Under the pieces are notes generated by a model. That model saw nothing but the letters and a program-made list of their open reading frames with translations, was not told the origin of the DNA and made no database searches. The position numbers were made by a program, and so were the translations under genes. A DNA stretch of 64,000 nt from Acinetobacter sp. TGL-Y2 (GTDB taxonomy: Bacteria > Pseudomonadota > Gammaproteobacteria > Pseudomonadales > Moraxellaceae), in assembly GCF_001612555.1 (NCBI RefSeq), contig NZ_CP015110.1, forward strand, positions 1,426,001 to 1,490,000. The letters are read 5' to 3'. How positions within the stretch are numbered: position 1 is the stretch's first letter; each line of letters starts with the position of its first letter. Shown here one piece after another: positions 19,485-28,167 of this stretch.

Positions 19485-19724
19485 GGATTTTTCCTAATCT
19501 ATGATTCTTATTGTGAGTCAATTATTTTGTACATTATTTTTAATACATTGTCTTTCTTAATGAATTCACTATTTTGAATGCATTATTTTAGAACACGCTT
19601 TTAAGACTTGAATCTATTTTATTTTTAGCGTTATTAAAAAACAAAAGCAATTCATTTATAGAACCTTTCTTGAACGCATGAGGCTATACGTGGATTCAAT
19701 GAGCGCTTCGAGATCGACTTATAT

Positions 19725-19764
19725 AAAAAAAGCGCCTGAAGAAAATACATTTCTACAGGCACCA
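19725..19764 (-). terminator. Terminator-like hairpin of the small secreted protein gene
   Basis: On the minus strand TGCCTG and CAGGCGC pair around an A/T-rich loop, followed by a T run. It is 22 bases past the stop at 19786. The remaining 19.5-19.7 kb gap shows nothing coding. Confidence 0.5.
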
Positions 19765-19785
19765 TTTAAATGATTTTGAATGTAT

Positions 19786-20133
19786 TTATTGTTTTGGCAT
19801 AGGAGGAGCATAGCCTAAGCCACATTTTCCTTTATAGTCTTTGCCTTCAATATTAATCGATTTGGTGGCTGCGTCGCTGCGGCAGATTGAATTTAATTGA
19901 GCTTCATTACCTGTAAGACCTTTAGCATTGGCTGGGATAAATTGCGGTTGACAGGTTCCATTCCAAATAATGCCTTTATAAGCAAAACTGACTTCAGCAC
20001 CTTCAGATTTTCCCTGACAAACTTGTTGGTATTTTTTTGCATCATACGTGCTTTCAACCTTGTCATTGGCTTGGCTGAAACCACTAAAAAAGAGTGTACA
20101 CATTATTGTTGTGAGCAGAACTTGAGTTTTCAT
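19786..20133 (-). CDS. Small exported protein, Cys-rich two-repeat
   Basis: 115 residues with a typical signal peptide (MKTQVLLTTIMCTLFFSGFSQA, cleavage after about residue 22). The mature part has four Cys in two similar units: C-x10-FAYKGIIWNGTCQPQFIPA and C-x10-INIEGKDYKGKCGLGYAPP. Each unit is a strand pair ending in GxC-x-aromatic, which suggests an internal duplication stabilised by two disulfides in the periplasm. I do not recognise a named family, and no function can be given. Confidence 0.7.
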   Translation of the reverse strand: MKTQVLLTTIMCTLFFSGFSQANDKVESTYDAKKYQQVCQGKSEGAEVSFAYKGIIWNGTCQPQFIPANAKGLTGNEAQLNSICRSDAATKSINIEGKDYKGKCGLGYAPPMPKQ

Positions 20134-20389
20134 GATCGATCCCTTGGGTCTGAGCTTATTATTAAATATGCTATATAAATAACTCGGCTCAATGAGTGAT
20201 TAAGCTGTAATGTTTTAATTAAAATTGTATGTTATTGCAGTAAATATGCAAAAATTCAGTACTTTGTAGTTAAATTGATGTACATTATTTGCGCCACAAA
20301 AAAAACCAATAAAAAAATCAGAATCTGTCTTATAGATAACAAAATTTGCTATAATTTTACGTCATTATTTTATCTCCCAATAGACCACT

Positions 20390-22273
20390 ATGCATTATCC
20401 TAAAGTTTACGATGTCATTGTTATCGGTGGCGGACACGCCGGTACAGAAGCAGCTTTGGCTGCGGCACGTATGGGGCGTCAGACCTTACTCTTAACTCAT
20501 AATATTGAGACTTTAGGGCAGATGAGCTGTAATCCTGCCATTGGTGGTATTGGTAAGTCACATTTGGTCCGTGAAATTGATGCCTTAGGCGGTGCAATGG
20601 CACTGGCTGCCGATAAAGGCGGTATTCAATTCCGTATTTTGAACTCACGCAAAGGCGCCGCTGTTCGTGCAACACGTGCGCAAGCAGATCGTATTTTATA
20701 CAAAGCGGCTATTCGTGAGACGCTTGAAAATCAAGCTAATTTGGATATATTTCAACAATCTGCAGATGATTTAATCATTGAAGGCGAGAGTGTTAAAGGT
20801 GTCGTAACCCAAATGGGTATTCGCTTTGACTGTAAAACAGTGGTCTTAACCACGGGTACATTCTTAGGCGGCATTATTCACGTGGGCTTAGAGCAGTCCA
20901 AAGGTGGTCGTGCTGGCGATCCACCGTCGATTGCTTTGGCAGATCGCTTACGTGAATTGAATCTTCCTGTGGGTCGCTTAAAAACAGGGACCCCACCGCG
21001 TATTGATGCGCGTTCCGTTGATTTCTCAGTGATGCAAGCACAGCCAGGTGATTTCCCATCACCGACCATGTCATTCATGGGGGATGCATCTATGCACCCT
21101 GAGCAAGTCAGCTGTTATATCACGCATACCAATGAAAAAACCCATGACATTATTCGTGGCGGACTCGATCGTTCACCGATGTATACCGGTGTGATTGAAG
21201 GAGTCGGTCCTCGTTATTGCCCATCGATTGAAGACAAAATCCATCGTTTCTCAGATAAAAACTCGCATCAAGTGTTCTTAGAGCCTGAAGGTTTAACCAC
21301 ACACGAACTTTATCCAAATGGTATTTCAACCTCATTGCCTTTTGATGTGCAGTTTGAATTGGTACGCTCAATTCGCGGTATGGAAAATGCGCATATCATT
21401 CGTCCAGGTTATGCCATTGAATATGATTATTTCAATCCGCAAGCATTGAAATTCACTTTGGAAACCAAAGCCATTGCGAACTTATATTTTGCTGGTCAAA
21501 TTAACGGTACCACAGGGTATGAAGAAGCAGGCGCACAAGGTTTACTTGCAGGTTTAAATGCTGCACGCCGTGCGTGGGAGCAAGAGGAGTGGACACCTAA
21601 GCGTGATGAAGCCTATATGGGTGTATTGGTTGATGATCTCATCACTTTAGGTACCAAAGAACCCTACCGTATGTTTACCTCACGTGCAGAATATCGTTTG
21701 ATGCTACGTGAAGACAATGCAGACCAGCGTTTAACCGTGATTGGTCGTGATATGGGCTTGGTGGATGATGCACGTTGGGAATCTTTCTGTAAGAAAATGG
21801 AAGCAGTAGAGACTGAGACAGCGCGCTTACAACATTTGTGGGCAGCGCCGAACAATCCGATGGGTAAGAAATTCGTTGAGATGACCGGTGCTGACTTAAG
21901 TAAGGAATCAAGTGCGATTGATTTACTGAAACGTCCGAATGTGACTTTCGCGCAAATTGCGGAATTAACGGGTTCAGAAGTGACGCCATTTGTCGGTGAG
22001 CAAATTGAGATTGCGGTGAAATATGCGGGCTATATCAACCGTCAGCATGAAGATGTGGCGCAGATGAAGCGCCTTGAAGACACCAAAATTCCAGCAGAAT
22101 TTAATTACGATATTGTTTCTGGCTTATCGCGCGAAATTACGTTGAAATTAAAAGATGTTCGCCCAGAAACCTTGGCGCAGGCCAGTCGTATTCCGGGTGT
22201 AACACCTGCTGCTGTTCAGCTGATTATGATCACCATCCGTAAGAACATTGCACTCGCGAAAAAATCAGCTTAA
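20390..22273 (+). CDS. mnmG: tRNA uridine-5-carboxymethylaminomethyl modification enzyme MnmG
   Basis: With MnmE it makes cmnm5U at the wobble position of several tRNAs, using FAD, NADH and methylene-tetrahydrofolate. The 627 residues begin with the FAD motif [19 protein letters not shown] (residues 11-29). The conserved [29 protein letters not shown] and [11 protein letters not shown] segments, the C-terminal IPxxFNYD region and the [23 protein letters not shown] tail are all present. The gene stands alone with a terminator about 25 bases downstream. Confidence 0.97.
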   Translation: MHYPKVYDVIVIGGGHAGTEAALAAARMGRQTLLLTHNIETLGQMSCNPAIGGIGKSHLVREIDALGGAMALAADKGGIQFRILNSRKGAAVRATRAQADRILYKAAIRETLENQANLDIFQQSADDLIIEGESVKGVVTQMGIRFDCKTVVLTTGTFLGGIIHVGLEQSKGGRAGDPPSIALADRLRELNLPVGRLKTGTPPRIDARSVDFSVMQAQPGDFPSPTMSFMGDASMHPEQVSCYITHTNEKTHDIIRGGLDRSPMYTGVIEGVGPRYCPSIEDKIHRFSDKNSHQVFLEPEGLTTHELYPNGISTSLPFDVQFELVRSIRGMENAHIIRPGYAIEYDYFNPQALKFTLETKAIANLYFAGQINGTTGYEEAGAQGLLAGLNAARRAWEQEEWTPKRDEAYMGVLVDDLITLGTKEPYRMFTSRAEYRLMLREDNADQRLTVIGRDMGLVDDARWESFCKKMEAVETETARLQHLWAAPNNPMGKKFVEMTGADLSKESSAIDLLKRPNVTFAQIAELTGSEVTPFVGEQIEIAVKYAGYINRQHEDVAQMKRLEDTKIPAEFNYDIVSGLSREITLKLKDVRPETLAQASRIPGVTPAAVQLIMITIRKNIALAKKSA

Positions 22274-22295
22274 TAGATGATTTTGAGTAATACTG

Positions 22296-22323
22296 AAAAA
22301 GCTCACTGATGTGGGCTTTTTTA
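22296..22323 (+). terminator. Terminator of mnmG
   Basis: AAGCTCAC/GTGGGCTT stem (one G-U pair) with a 4-nt loop and TTTTTT, 23 bases past the mnmG stop. Confidence 0.8.
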
Positions 22324-22448
22324 ATGCGACTGAGTAAATCTTAAAAATGATTAAGCAGAATAAAAGAAAACTTAAGCGAATCTAATTATTTTTCAAATTT
22401 AAAATGAATTGCTACATTAGATTTACACCAACAACTGAGGTAAAGACC

Positions 22449-22505
22449 ATGACAATGAAATCAATTCGCTACAATGGATATGATCTCGCATGCTGTACCA
22501 TGTAG
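22449..22505 (+). CDS. Candidate 18-residue peptide gene in a short transcript
   Basis: A tiny frame MTMKSIRYNGYDLACCTM is preceded by GAGG 9 bases before the ATG and by promoter-like TTTCAA and TACATT boxes around 22,395-22,420. It is followed 25 bases later by a strong terminator. The peptide has a paired Cys-Cys near its C-terminus and the segment RYNGYD. The transcript would be about 130-150 bases and has no downstream plus-strand gene. It could be a peptide gene, an attenuator leader left over from a lost gene, or a small RNA. Coding status is uncertain. Confidence 0.35.
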   Translation: MTMKSIRYNGYDLACCTM

Positions 22506-22530
22506 CCCATATCCATATAGACACTTCATC

Positions 22531-22572
22531 TTTACACGATTATGCGGGGCGCAGATATCGTGTAAATTTTTT
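22531..22572 (+). terminator. Strong terminator of the short transcript
   Basis: TTTACACGAT (22531-22540) and ATCGTGTAAA (22557-22566) form a perfect 10-bp stem with a G-rich 16-base loop (containing GCGGGGCGC), followed by TTTTTT. Confidence 0.8.
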
Positions 22573-22624
22573 CAATATTAAGAAGACTAAATTTAAAAAT
22601 TAAAATGAATAAAAAATTTCCTAT

Positions 22625-22650
22625 AGAGCCGTCATCAGGCTCTCTTTTTT
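22625..22650 (+). terminator. Second plus-strand terminator
   Basis: AGAGCC/GGCTCT with a 7-nt loop followed by CTTTTTT. It lies 50 bases beyond the first terminator and at the end of the convergent WYL gene. It insulates the two strands. Confidence 0.75.
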
Positions 22651-23644
22651 ATTCAATTTCATGAACCGCATTAAACACATTCAATGGTTCAATACGAATA
22701 ATTTTTTTGCCAAAACTTCGAAGCCACCACACCAGTTGCGAGGTAAACGGCACACTGGCACTGACTTTGTATAAATCATCCGAAATTTTGACAATGGTCT
22801 GCTCTTTACTGAGCTGGCTTTCTGTAAAGTAAAGTGCATCTGCTTCATTCATGATCAGTTCAAGATCAACATGTTTGGTCGGTTTATCAAAATCGACTCT
22901 AAACCCTAATGCCCCTGAATCAATGTAGGCATCAATATCAAAATTGACAGGATGTAAAGCGCGTGTATCGAGTACTGTTGCGGATTTAAAACGGTGTAAT
23001 GCAAAGGTTTGAACTTCAGTTTTATCGTGACGTGTACAAATCAGATAGATAATGGACCCTTTTTGTACCAATGCCAGTGGATTAAGGATGTAAGTACGAT
23101 CTTCACCTTGAGGACCACGAGCGCGATAAACGCATTCGATTTGTTTGTCTTGTAACAGTCCTTCATAAATGGCTTGCTGCGCAAATTTTTCAACCACAGG
23201 CGGAATGAGGGGTTGATTACCTGGCACAATTCGCACGCGATTAATCCATTGGCGAACATTGTTCTGGGTGGATAGGCTACGGCGTGCCAAATCAAACCAA
23301 GGATTCATTTCTTCAATCAGGCTGGGAGGGAGTAAATGTTTTAAATGTTCTTCCACCATCATAAACGTGACCGCTTGTGAGCTGGTCATATGTGGTAAGC
23401 TTTGTATAGGGGCGTCTGAGCGCCAGCGCCAACCTTGGGGTACGGTTTTATTGCTTTCAATGGGAAAGCGCTGTGAGATCTGATTTAAGTCCCGCTGAAT
23501 GGTACGTAAGCTGATATCGATGCCTTCGCGTTGTAGAGTTTCTTGAAGTTCACGAGTGCCCATCCATTTCCCAGTTGAGAGACGAGACAGTATTTGCCAT
23601 TGTCGATAGAGGCTATTCGAAGTTTCTTTTTCTTGTGATGACAT
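22649..23644 (-). CDS. HTH/WYL-domain transcriptional regulator
   Basis: 331 residues. Residues about 12-60 are a DeoR/HTH_11-type winged helix (QWQILSRLSTGKWMGTRELQETL ... SLRTIQRDLNQI). The central WYL domain, about residues 145-230, contains RTYILNPLALVQKGSIIYLICTRHD, followed by a WCX-type C-terminal domain. WYL domains sense ligands such as nucleic acid pieces or nucleotides in defence-, DNA-damage- or metabolism-linked regulators. The gene is divergent from the Anbu cluster (228 bases apart), which makes that cluster its most likely target by position, but this is inference. Confidence 0.85.
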   Translation of the reverse strand: MSSQEKETSNSLYRQWQILSRLSTGKWMGTRELQETLQREGIDISLRTIQRDLNQISQRFPIESNKTVPQGWRWRSDAPIQSLPHMTSSQAVTFMMVEEHLKHLLPPSLIEEMNPWFDLARRSLSTQNNVRQWINRVRIVPGNQPLIPPVVEKFAQQAIYEGLLQDKQIECVYRARGPQGEDRTYILNPLALVQKGSIIYLICTRHDKTEVQTFALHRFKSATVLDTRALHPVNFDIDAYIDSGALGFRVDFDKPTKHVDLELIMNEADALYFTESQLSKEQTIVKISDDLYKVSASVPFTSQLVWWLRSFGKKIIRIEPLNVFNAVHEIE

Positions 23645-23872
23645 AATTTAAAAATAACAATGACAAAAGAGGTTTCATGCACACAATAGAAAAACTCAAG
23701 ACTTTTAGCAAGCGTAGCGTGACTTTCTTTTTCTATATTTAGAAACAACTCGGTGCAAATTTGCCATTGAGTTCAGTTTTGAAATCATGGATTAATACAT
23801 TAAGCACAAACTCAAGTTTGGCACTGATTTTGCTTTTATAAATTTAAAATAGATAACAATTAAGAGGATTGT

Positions 23873-25426
23873 ATGCTTAAAGAAAAGAAAGATACAACTT
23901 CCGATTTAAGTGGTTTTGCTGCATCAGATGCCGACGCACTTACATTTGAAAAATCTCTACATATTGAGATTACACACAACAGTACAGCATATTTATTTGA
24001 CCAGTTAAAATCTGAATTTTTTAATGAAATGTTAGATGATCAGACGATCTCCAATGAGACCGCCCAGAAAATTGAAGCGTGGCTTTGCGAGCATAGTTTG
24101 GATGAATTAAAAACATTAAATAATAAAGCCAAGGAGCATTTTTTATATCAAGGGATTACATTCGCCGTCTACGGCGAGTCTGAGGGAACAGATCGTATTA
24201 TTCCGTTTGACCTCATACCGCGTATTATTGCTAAGCAGCAGTGGCAAAAAATCGAGCAAGGCTGTGTGCAACGTGTGCGAGCACTTAACTTTTTTTTAGA
24301 TGATATCTATCATCATCAAGCCATTTTAAAAGCGGGATTGGTGCCAGATTTACAAGTATTGAGCCATGAAGCTTATTTGCCTTTAATGCATAAACATGCG
24401 GTCAAAGGTAAGATCTACAGTCAAATCAGTGGGATTGATATTGTCCGTGATCAACACGGTGAATTTTTTGTTTTGGAAGACAATTTGAGAACACCATCGG
24501 GTGTTTCCTACATGCTGGAAAGTCGTAAGATTAGTGAAAAGCTCATGCCTGAGCTGTGCAAAGCCAGTCAGCTGCACGGGGTGGAACATTATCCAAAATT
24601 ATTAAAAGAAATTTTGCAAGAAAATGCCCATGTTGATCAGCCGTTTATTGTGGTGCTGACGCCAGGACGATATAACAGTGCATTTTATGAACATTGTTTT
24701 TTAGCAAGGGAAATGGATGTGCCTTTGGTTACAGGGCAGGACCTTTTTGTTGAAAACTGCAAGGTTTATGTAAAAACAGTATGGGGCAAGCAACGTGTCG
24801 ATGTAATTTATAAGCGGGTGGATGATATTTTTCTTGACCCTTTATGCTTTAAACCTGACAGCAGCTTAGGTGTTCCAGGATTAATGTCCGCATATCTTCA
24901 GCATAATGTTGTCATTGCCAATGCACCCGGTACGGGGGTTGCAGATGACAAGTCGATCTACCCATATGTGGGTAAAATGATTGAGTTTTACTTGGGGGAA
25001 AGCCCCATTTTAAATAATGTGCCGACTTATCCATGCCGTGAAGCCGAATCACTCGATTATGTCATCGCCCATTTAGATCAGTTGGTGGTTAAAGAAGCAC
25101 AGGGATCTGGCGGTTATGGAATGTTAATTGGACCTCAAGCCTCCATGCAAGAAATTGATGCATTTAAACTCAAACTCATGGCAAATCCGCATCATTATAT
25201 TGCACAACCGACATTGGCTTTATCTGTTGCACCGACGCTTTCAGAGTGTGGAATCGCAGAGCGGCATATTGATCTAAGACCTTTCATCTTAAGTTCACCG
25301 TTTAGAACAGAAATTGTACCCGGTGGTTTGACTCGCGTCGCTATGCAGCCCAACTCATTGGTGGTCAATTCGTCACAAGGGGGAGGGATTAAAGATACAT
25401 GGGTGGTCGACACGCTTCATTCTTAA
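23873..25426 (+). CDS. Circularly permuted ATP-grasp protein of the Anbu cluster
   Basis: 517 residues. It matches the circularly permuted ATP-grasp type 2 family (formerly DUF404/DUF407). GITFAVYGESEGTDRIIPFDLIPRII is near residue 95, GIDIVRDQHGEFFVLEDNLRTPSGVSYMLE near 185-215, and VVKEAQGSGGYGMLIGPQ near 405-420 with RPFILSSPFRTEIVPGGLTRVA further on. ATP-grasp enzymes join a carboxylate to an amine, so it may form a peptide or isopeptide bond on an unknown substrate. AGAGG lies upstream of the ATG. It is the first gene of a four-gene operon with alpha-E, transglutaminase and Anbu. Confidence 0.9.
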   Translation: MLKEKKDTTSDLSGFAASDADALTFEKSLHIEITHNSTAYLFDQLKSEFFNEMLDDQTISNETAQKIEAWLCEHSLDELKTLNNKAKEHFLYQGITFAVYGESEGTDRIIPFDLIPRIIAKQQWQKIEQGCVQRVRALNFFLDDIYHHQAILKAGLVPDLQVLSHEAYLPLMHKHAVKGKIYSQISGIDIVRDQHGEFFVLEDNLRTPSGVSYMLESRKISEKLMPELCKASQLHGVEHYPKLLKEILQENAHVDQPFIVVLTPGRYNSAFYEHCFLAREMDVPLVTGQDLFVENCKVYVKTVWGKQRVDVIYKRVDDIFLDPLCFKPDSSLGVPGLMSAYLQHNVVIANAPGTGVADDKSIYPYVGKMIEFYLGESPILNNVPTYPCREAESLDYVIAHLDQLVVKEAQGSGGYGMLIGPQASMQEIDAFKLKLMANPHHYIAQPTLALSVAPTLSECGIAERHIDLRPFILSSPFRTEIVPGGLTRVAMQPNSLVVNSSQGGGIKDTWVVDTLHS

Positions 25427-25459
25427 TGCTTCATTCTTTCAATCAGCCAGGAGGGTGAC

Positions 25460-26062
25460 ATGATTATATTAAACAGTAATGCGCAAAATATTTACTGGGT
25501 TGGACGTTATTTATCTCGTATACAATATTTGTGCGGACAATTTCCTTTTCGAACCGATGAAGAAGCGGTTCAATATGCGCATGCATTTTGCTTACCTGCC
25601 TTTAATGCCAGTAGTTTGAATGAATTAACGCTCAATCCCGAACAACCTGCGTCTTTCCATCAGCAATTTCAATCTGTAACGCATAATATTCAAGACCTTC
25701 GCGGTGTGTTATCCATTAAAGCGTATGGTGAATTGAAACAAATGATCAATACCGCCAATGAACATGCCGGCTATATTTGCAGCGTGGTGGATGAATGTAG
25801 TGAAGTGCTTGAAGCTGAAAATGAAGATATTTTCTTGTTCTTTAGCTTGGGTCAATTGTTTGAAAATTTAGATCGTCAAATACGTCTAAGCCAAGATTTT
25901 ACTCAAAGCATTCAGTCTTTAAGTGGCTTAATTGAAATGTTGAAACTTAAGGGATGGGATAGTTTAGATGAGGCATGGCAACATTTATTAGAGCATCCCA
26001 ACAGCAACAGCTTTTATCAGCTGAATGATCAAGTGCAATACCTATTTGAGGTGGGGGTATGA
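25460..26062 (+). CDS. Alpha-E domain protein of the Anbu cluster
   Basis: 200 residues, all-helical. The N-terminal signature ILNSNAQNIYWVGRYLSRIQYLC matches the alpha-E (DUF403) family, normally about 300 residues, so this is a short version. Alpha-E proteins are found with circularly permuted ATP-grasp enzymes and transglutaminases in predicted peptide-modifying systems. It follows the ATP-grasp gene by 33 bases with a GGAGG ribosome-binding site, and overlaps the next gene by 4 bases (ATGA), so it is translationally coupled. Confidence 0.85.
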   Translation: MIILNSNAQNIYWVGRYLSRIQYLCGQFPFRTDEEAVQYAHAFCLPAFNASSLNELTLNPEQPASFHQQFQSVTHNIQDLRGVLSIKAYGELKQMINTANEHAGYICSVVDECSEVLEAENEDIFLFFSLGQLFENLDRQIRLSQDFTQSIQSLSGLIEMLKLKGWDSLDEAWQHLLEHPNSNSFYQLNDQVQYLFEVGV

Positions 26063-26838
26063 AACTGATGATCAATCATCAAACGCATTATCAATACACA
26101 GAAAATGCGAAAAACAGTATTCAGTACATCAAAATGACCCCGCAGTCGAATGCACATCAGCAGGTCCTGTCATGGGCAGTCAGTGTGCCAGGCAAAACCC
26201 AAAGCCAGTTTGATTCCTTTCAAAATGTGTGGTTGACCAGTACTCAGCGTTATACTTATCAAAATTTGACCATTATGGCGCAAGGTATTGTTGAGATTAA
26301 TCCTCAATCTATGTATGCCATTGAGACAGATCTTAATCCTTTATTATTTTTACAGTTAACCCCAAGTACCCTCTGCAATGTTGAAATGAAAGCCTTTGCA
26401 GCACATTATGTTCCTCAAATCAGCTATCAAAATTTACAACGGTTATCTGAAGCGTTACTTGCCCATATGCCGTATATCAGCTATAGCACGGTGGTGAATA
26501 CCACAGCAATAGAAGCATTTGAGCATCAGCAAGGTGTATGTCAGGATCATAGTCATGTATTTATTGCGATGTGTAAATCTTTAGGTATTCCAGCACGTTA
26601 TGCTTCAGGGTATTTATATGTCCCTGACAGTAGTCACTTGGCCAGTCATGCTTGGGCGGAATTTTATCTAGACGGTTTTTGGCATAGTTTTGACATAAGT
26701 AATCAACTTTACACACCAAGTTCACATATTTATGTTGCAATTGGTCGTGATTATTGGGATGTTGCACCTGTAAGAGGGATTCGCGAAAAAGGTGGTATTG
26801 AAAGTATGAGTTCGATTGTACAAGTATTGCCTTGTTAA
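26059..26838 (+). CDS. Transglutaminase-family protein of the Anbu cluster
   Basis: 259 residues. The N-terminal beta domain (INHQTHYQYTENAKNSIQYIKMTP) and the core with catalytic Cys in QQGVCQDHSHVFIAMCKSLGIPARYASGYL (around residues 155-185) are visible. His is in SHAWAEFYLDGFWHSFD, and Asp follows in the same segment. This triad is that of bacterial transglutaminase-like cysteine proteases or amidases. It starts inside the end of the alpha-E gene and is followed 19 bases later by the Anbu protease, so the group should be cotranscribed. Confidence 0.88.
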   Translation: MKLMINHQTHYQYTENAKNSIQYIKMTPQSNAHQQVLSWAVSVPGKTQSQFDSFQNVWLTSTQRYTYQNLTIMAQGIVEINPQSMYAIETDLNPLLFLQLTPSTLCNVEMKAFAAHYVPQISYQNLQRLSEALLAHMPYISYSTVVNTTAIEAFEHQQGVCQDHSHVFIAMCKSLGIPARYASGYLYVPDSSHLASHAWAEFYLDGFWHSFDISNQLYTPSSHIYVAIGRDYWDVAPVRGIREKGGIESMSSIVQVLPC

Positions 26839-26857
26839 AATCACATAAGGAAAGTAG

Positions 26858-27592
26858 ATGACCTATTGTTGCGCAATGCGTTTAAAAGACGGTTTGGTAT
26901 TGATTAGTGATACCAGAACAAATGCAGGAGTGGATCATATTTCCGTATTTCGGAAGCTTTATGCATTTGGCATTGAGGGTGAGCGGTTTATTACGATTCA
27001 AACGTCAGGTAATTTAGCTACCACGCAAGCAGTCGTTGGGCATCTAAAAAATCAACTTGATTTAAAGCAAGAGCCAAACCTTTATAGTGTCAACACGATG
27101 TTTGAAATAGCACAACTGGTTGGGCATATCTTAAAGCGCGTCATTTCAGATGTTACCTCAGATCAACAAGAACAAAGTAGTTACTATTGCAATATTTTAC
27201 TGGGCGGTCAGATCAAGGGTGCAGAAATGCAGCTTTATAATATTTATCCGCAAGGCAACTTTATTAGCGCGACCAGCGATACACCTTTTTTCCAAATTGG
27301 CGAAAGTAAATATGGAAAACCCATATTAGACCGTGCTTTGTCTTATGAAACCTCACTATCCAATGCAATGCGCTGTGGACTTATTTCATTTGACTCTACT
27401 TTACGCTCAAATGTTTCGGTCGGCTTACCTTTAGACAGTGTAATTTATAAAAAAGACAGCTTTAAAATTCCAGTCGGAAAGCGGATATATGAAGAAGACC
27501 CTTATTTCGTACAGATTAGCCGTGAATGGTCGGACACCTTAAGAAGAGGTTTAAACAGTTTGCCTGAGCCTACATCGGATTATTGGGAATAA
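26858..27592 (+). CDS. Anbu (proteasome-like ancestral beta subunit) protease
   Basis: 244 residues, Ntn-hydrolase fold. After removal of Met1 the N-terminal residue is Thr (T1). Asp is at position 17 (LISDTRTNAG) and a Lys is at position 32 (VFRKLYAFG), closely matching the T1/D17/K33 catalytic set of proteasome beta subunits. MTYCCAMRLKDGLVLISDTR is typical of Anbu. No classical proteasome or HslV genes are next to it. Anbu assembles into open ring-like structures and its targets are unknown. Its cluster partners (ATP-grasp, alpha-E, transglutaminase) are the usual ones. Confidence 0.92.
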   Translation: MTYCCAMRLKDGLVLISDTRTNAGVDHISVFRKLYAFGIEGERFITIQTSGNLATTQAVVGHLKNQLDLKQEPNLYSVNTMFEIAQLVGHILKRVISDVTSDQQEQSSYYCNILLGGQIKGAEMQLYNIYPQGNFISATSDTPFFQIGESKYGKPILDRALSYETSLSNAMRCGLISFDSTLRSNVSVGLPLDSVIYKKDSFKIPVGKRIYEEDPYFVQISREWSDTLRRGLNSLPEPTSDYWE

Positions 27593-27669
27593 TGCTTTGT
27601 GCTTCTTGATAAATTCAACTCTACATTAAGCACTGATGAATCTAGTTGAATTTATCATAAGAGGCTGAA

Positions 27670-28107
27670 ATGATCCAAATCTGTTACGCAAGTCGTGCAA
27701 CATCGGAACAGCCCCAACTGTTGAATGACCTCAGAAATATTTTATCGGAAGCACGTGATTTTAATATTTTGCATGGGCTTACAGGGGTGTTGTACCATGC
27801 CGATGGTTATTTTTTTCAATGCTTGGAAGGTGAAGTACAGAATGTAGAAAAATTACTGGCGAAACTGCATTTAGATTCACGTCATTACCAAATCAAACTA
27901 TTTGAATCTCGATCTATTTTAAAAGCCTCTTTTTCAGAGTGGTCGATGAAATTTGTGGGACGTAATAGTCCTATACAGCAATATTTCCAATCTTTAGGGT
28001 ATTCTCACTTTCATCCCTATCAATTGTCTCAAGAAGATGTCTATCGGTTAATAGATTATTTAACAGCTGCAAAAGCCAGTGAAACTCAGCTATCAGAAAT
28101 GTGTTAA
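27670..28107 (+). CDS. BLUF-domain blue-light receptor
   Basis: 145 residues, essentially a stand-alone BLUF domain with a short helical tail. The flavin-site residues sit exactly at the reference positions: Tyr6, Asn32 (FNILHGLTGVL), Gln50 (GYFFQCLEGE), Trp91 and Met93 (FSEWSMKFV). Such short BLUF proteins include Acinetobacter BlsA, which changes motility, biofilm and virulence with light by binding regulators. There is no output domain, so it must act through partners. It has a separate transcription unit 77 bases after Anbu, with its own terminator. Confidence 0.92.
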   Translation: MIQICYASRATSEQPQLLNDLRNILSEARDFNILHGLTGVLYHADGYFFQCLEGEVQNVEKLLAKLHLDSRHYQIKLFESRSILKASFSEWSMKFVGRNSPIQQYFQSLGYSHFHPYQLSQEDVYRLIDYLTAAKASETQLSEMC

Positions 28108-28133
28108 AAAACCCAAATGAATTGGGCTTTTTA
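28105..28133 (+). terminator. Terminator of the BLUF gene
   Basis: AAAAACCCAA/TTGGGCTTTTT around a short loop, directly at the stop codon. Confidence 0.8.
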
Positions 28134-28167
28134 AGCCTTAGATTTTTAGATAAATGATTTCTAAAAT

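Noticed and set aside
22604..22663. Second tiny plus-strand frame MNKKFPIEPSSGSLFYSIS after the short-transcript terminator
   Set aside because: It reads through the second terminator hairpin and overlaps the end of the WYL gene, so it is most likely chance.
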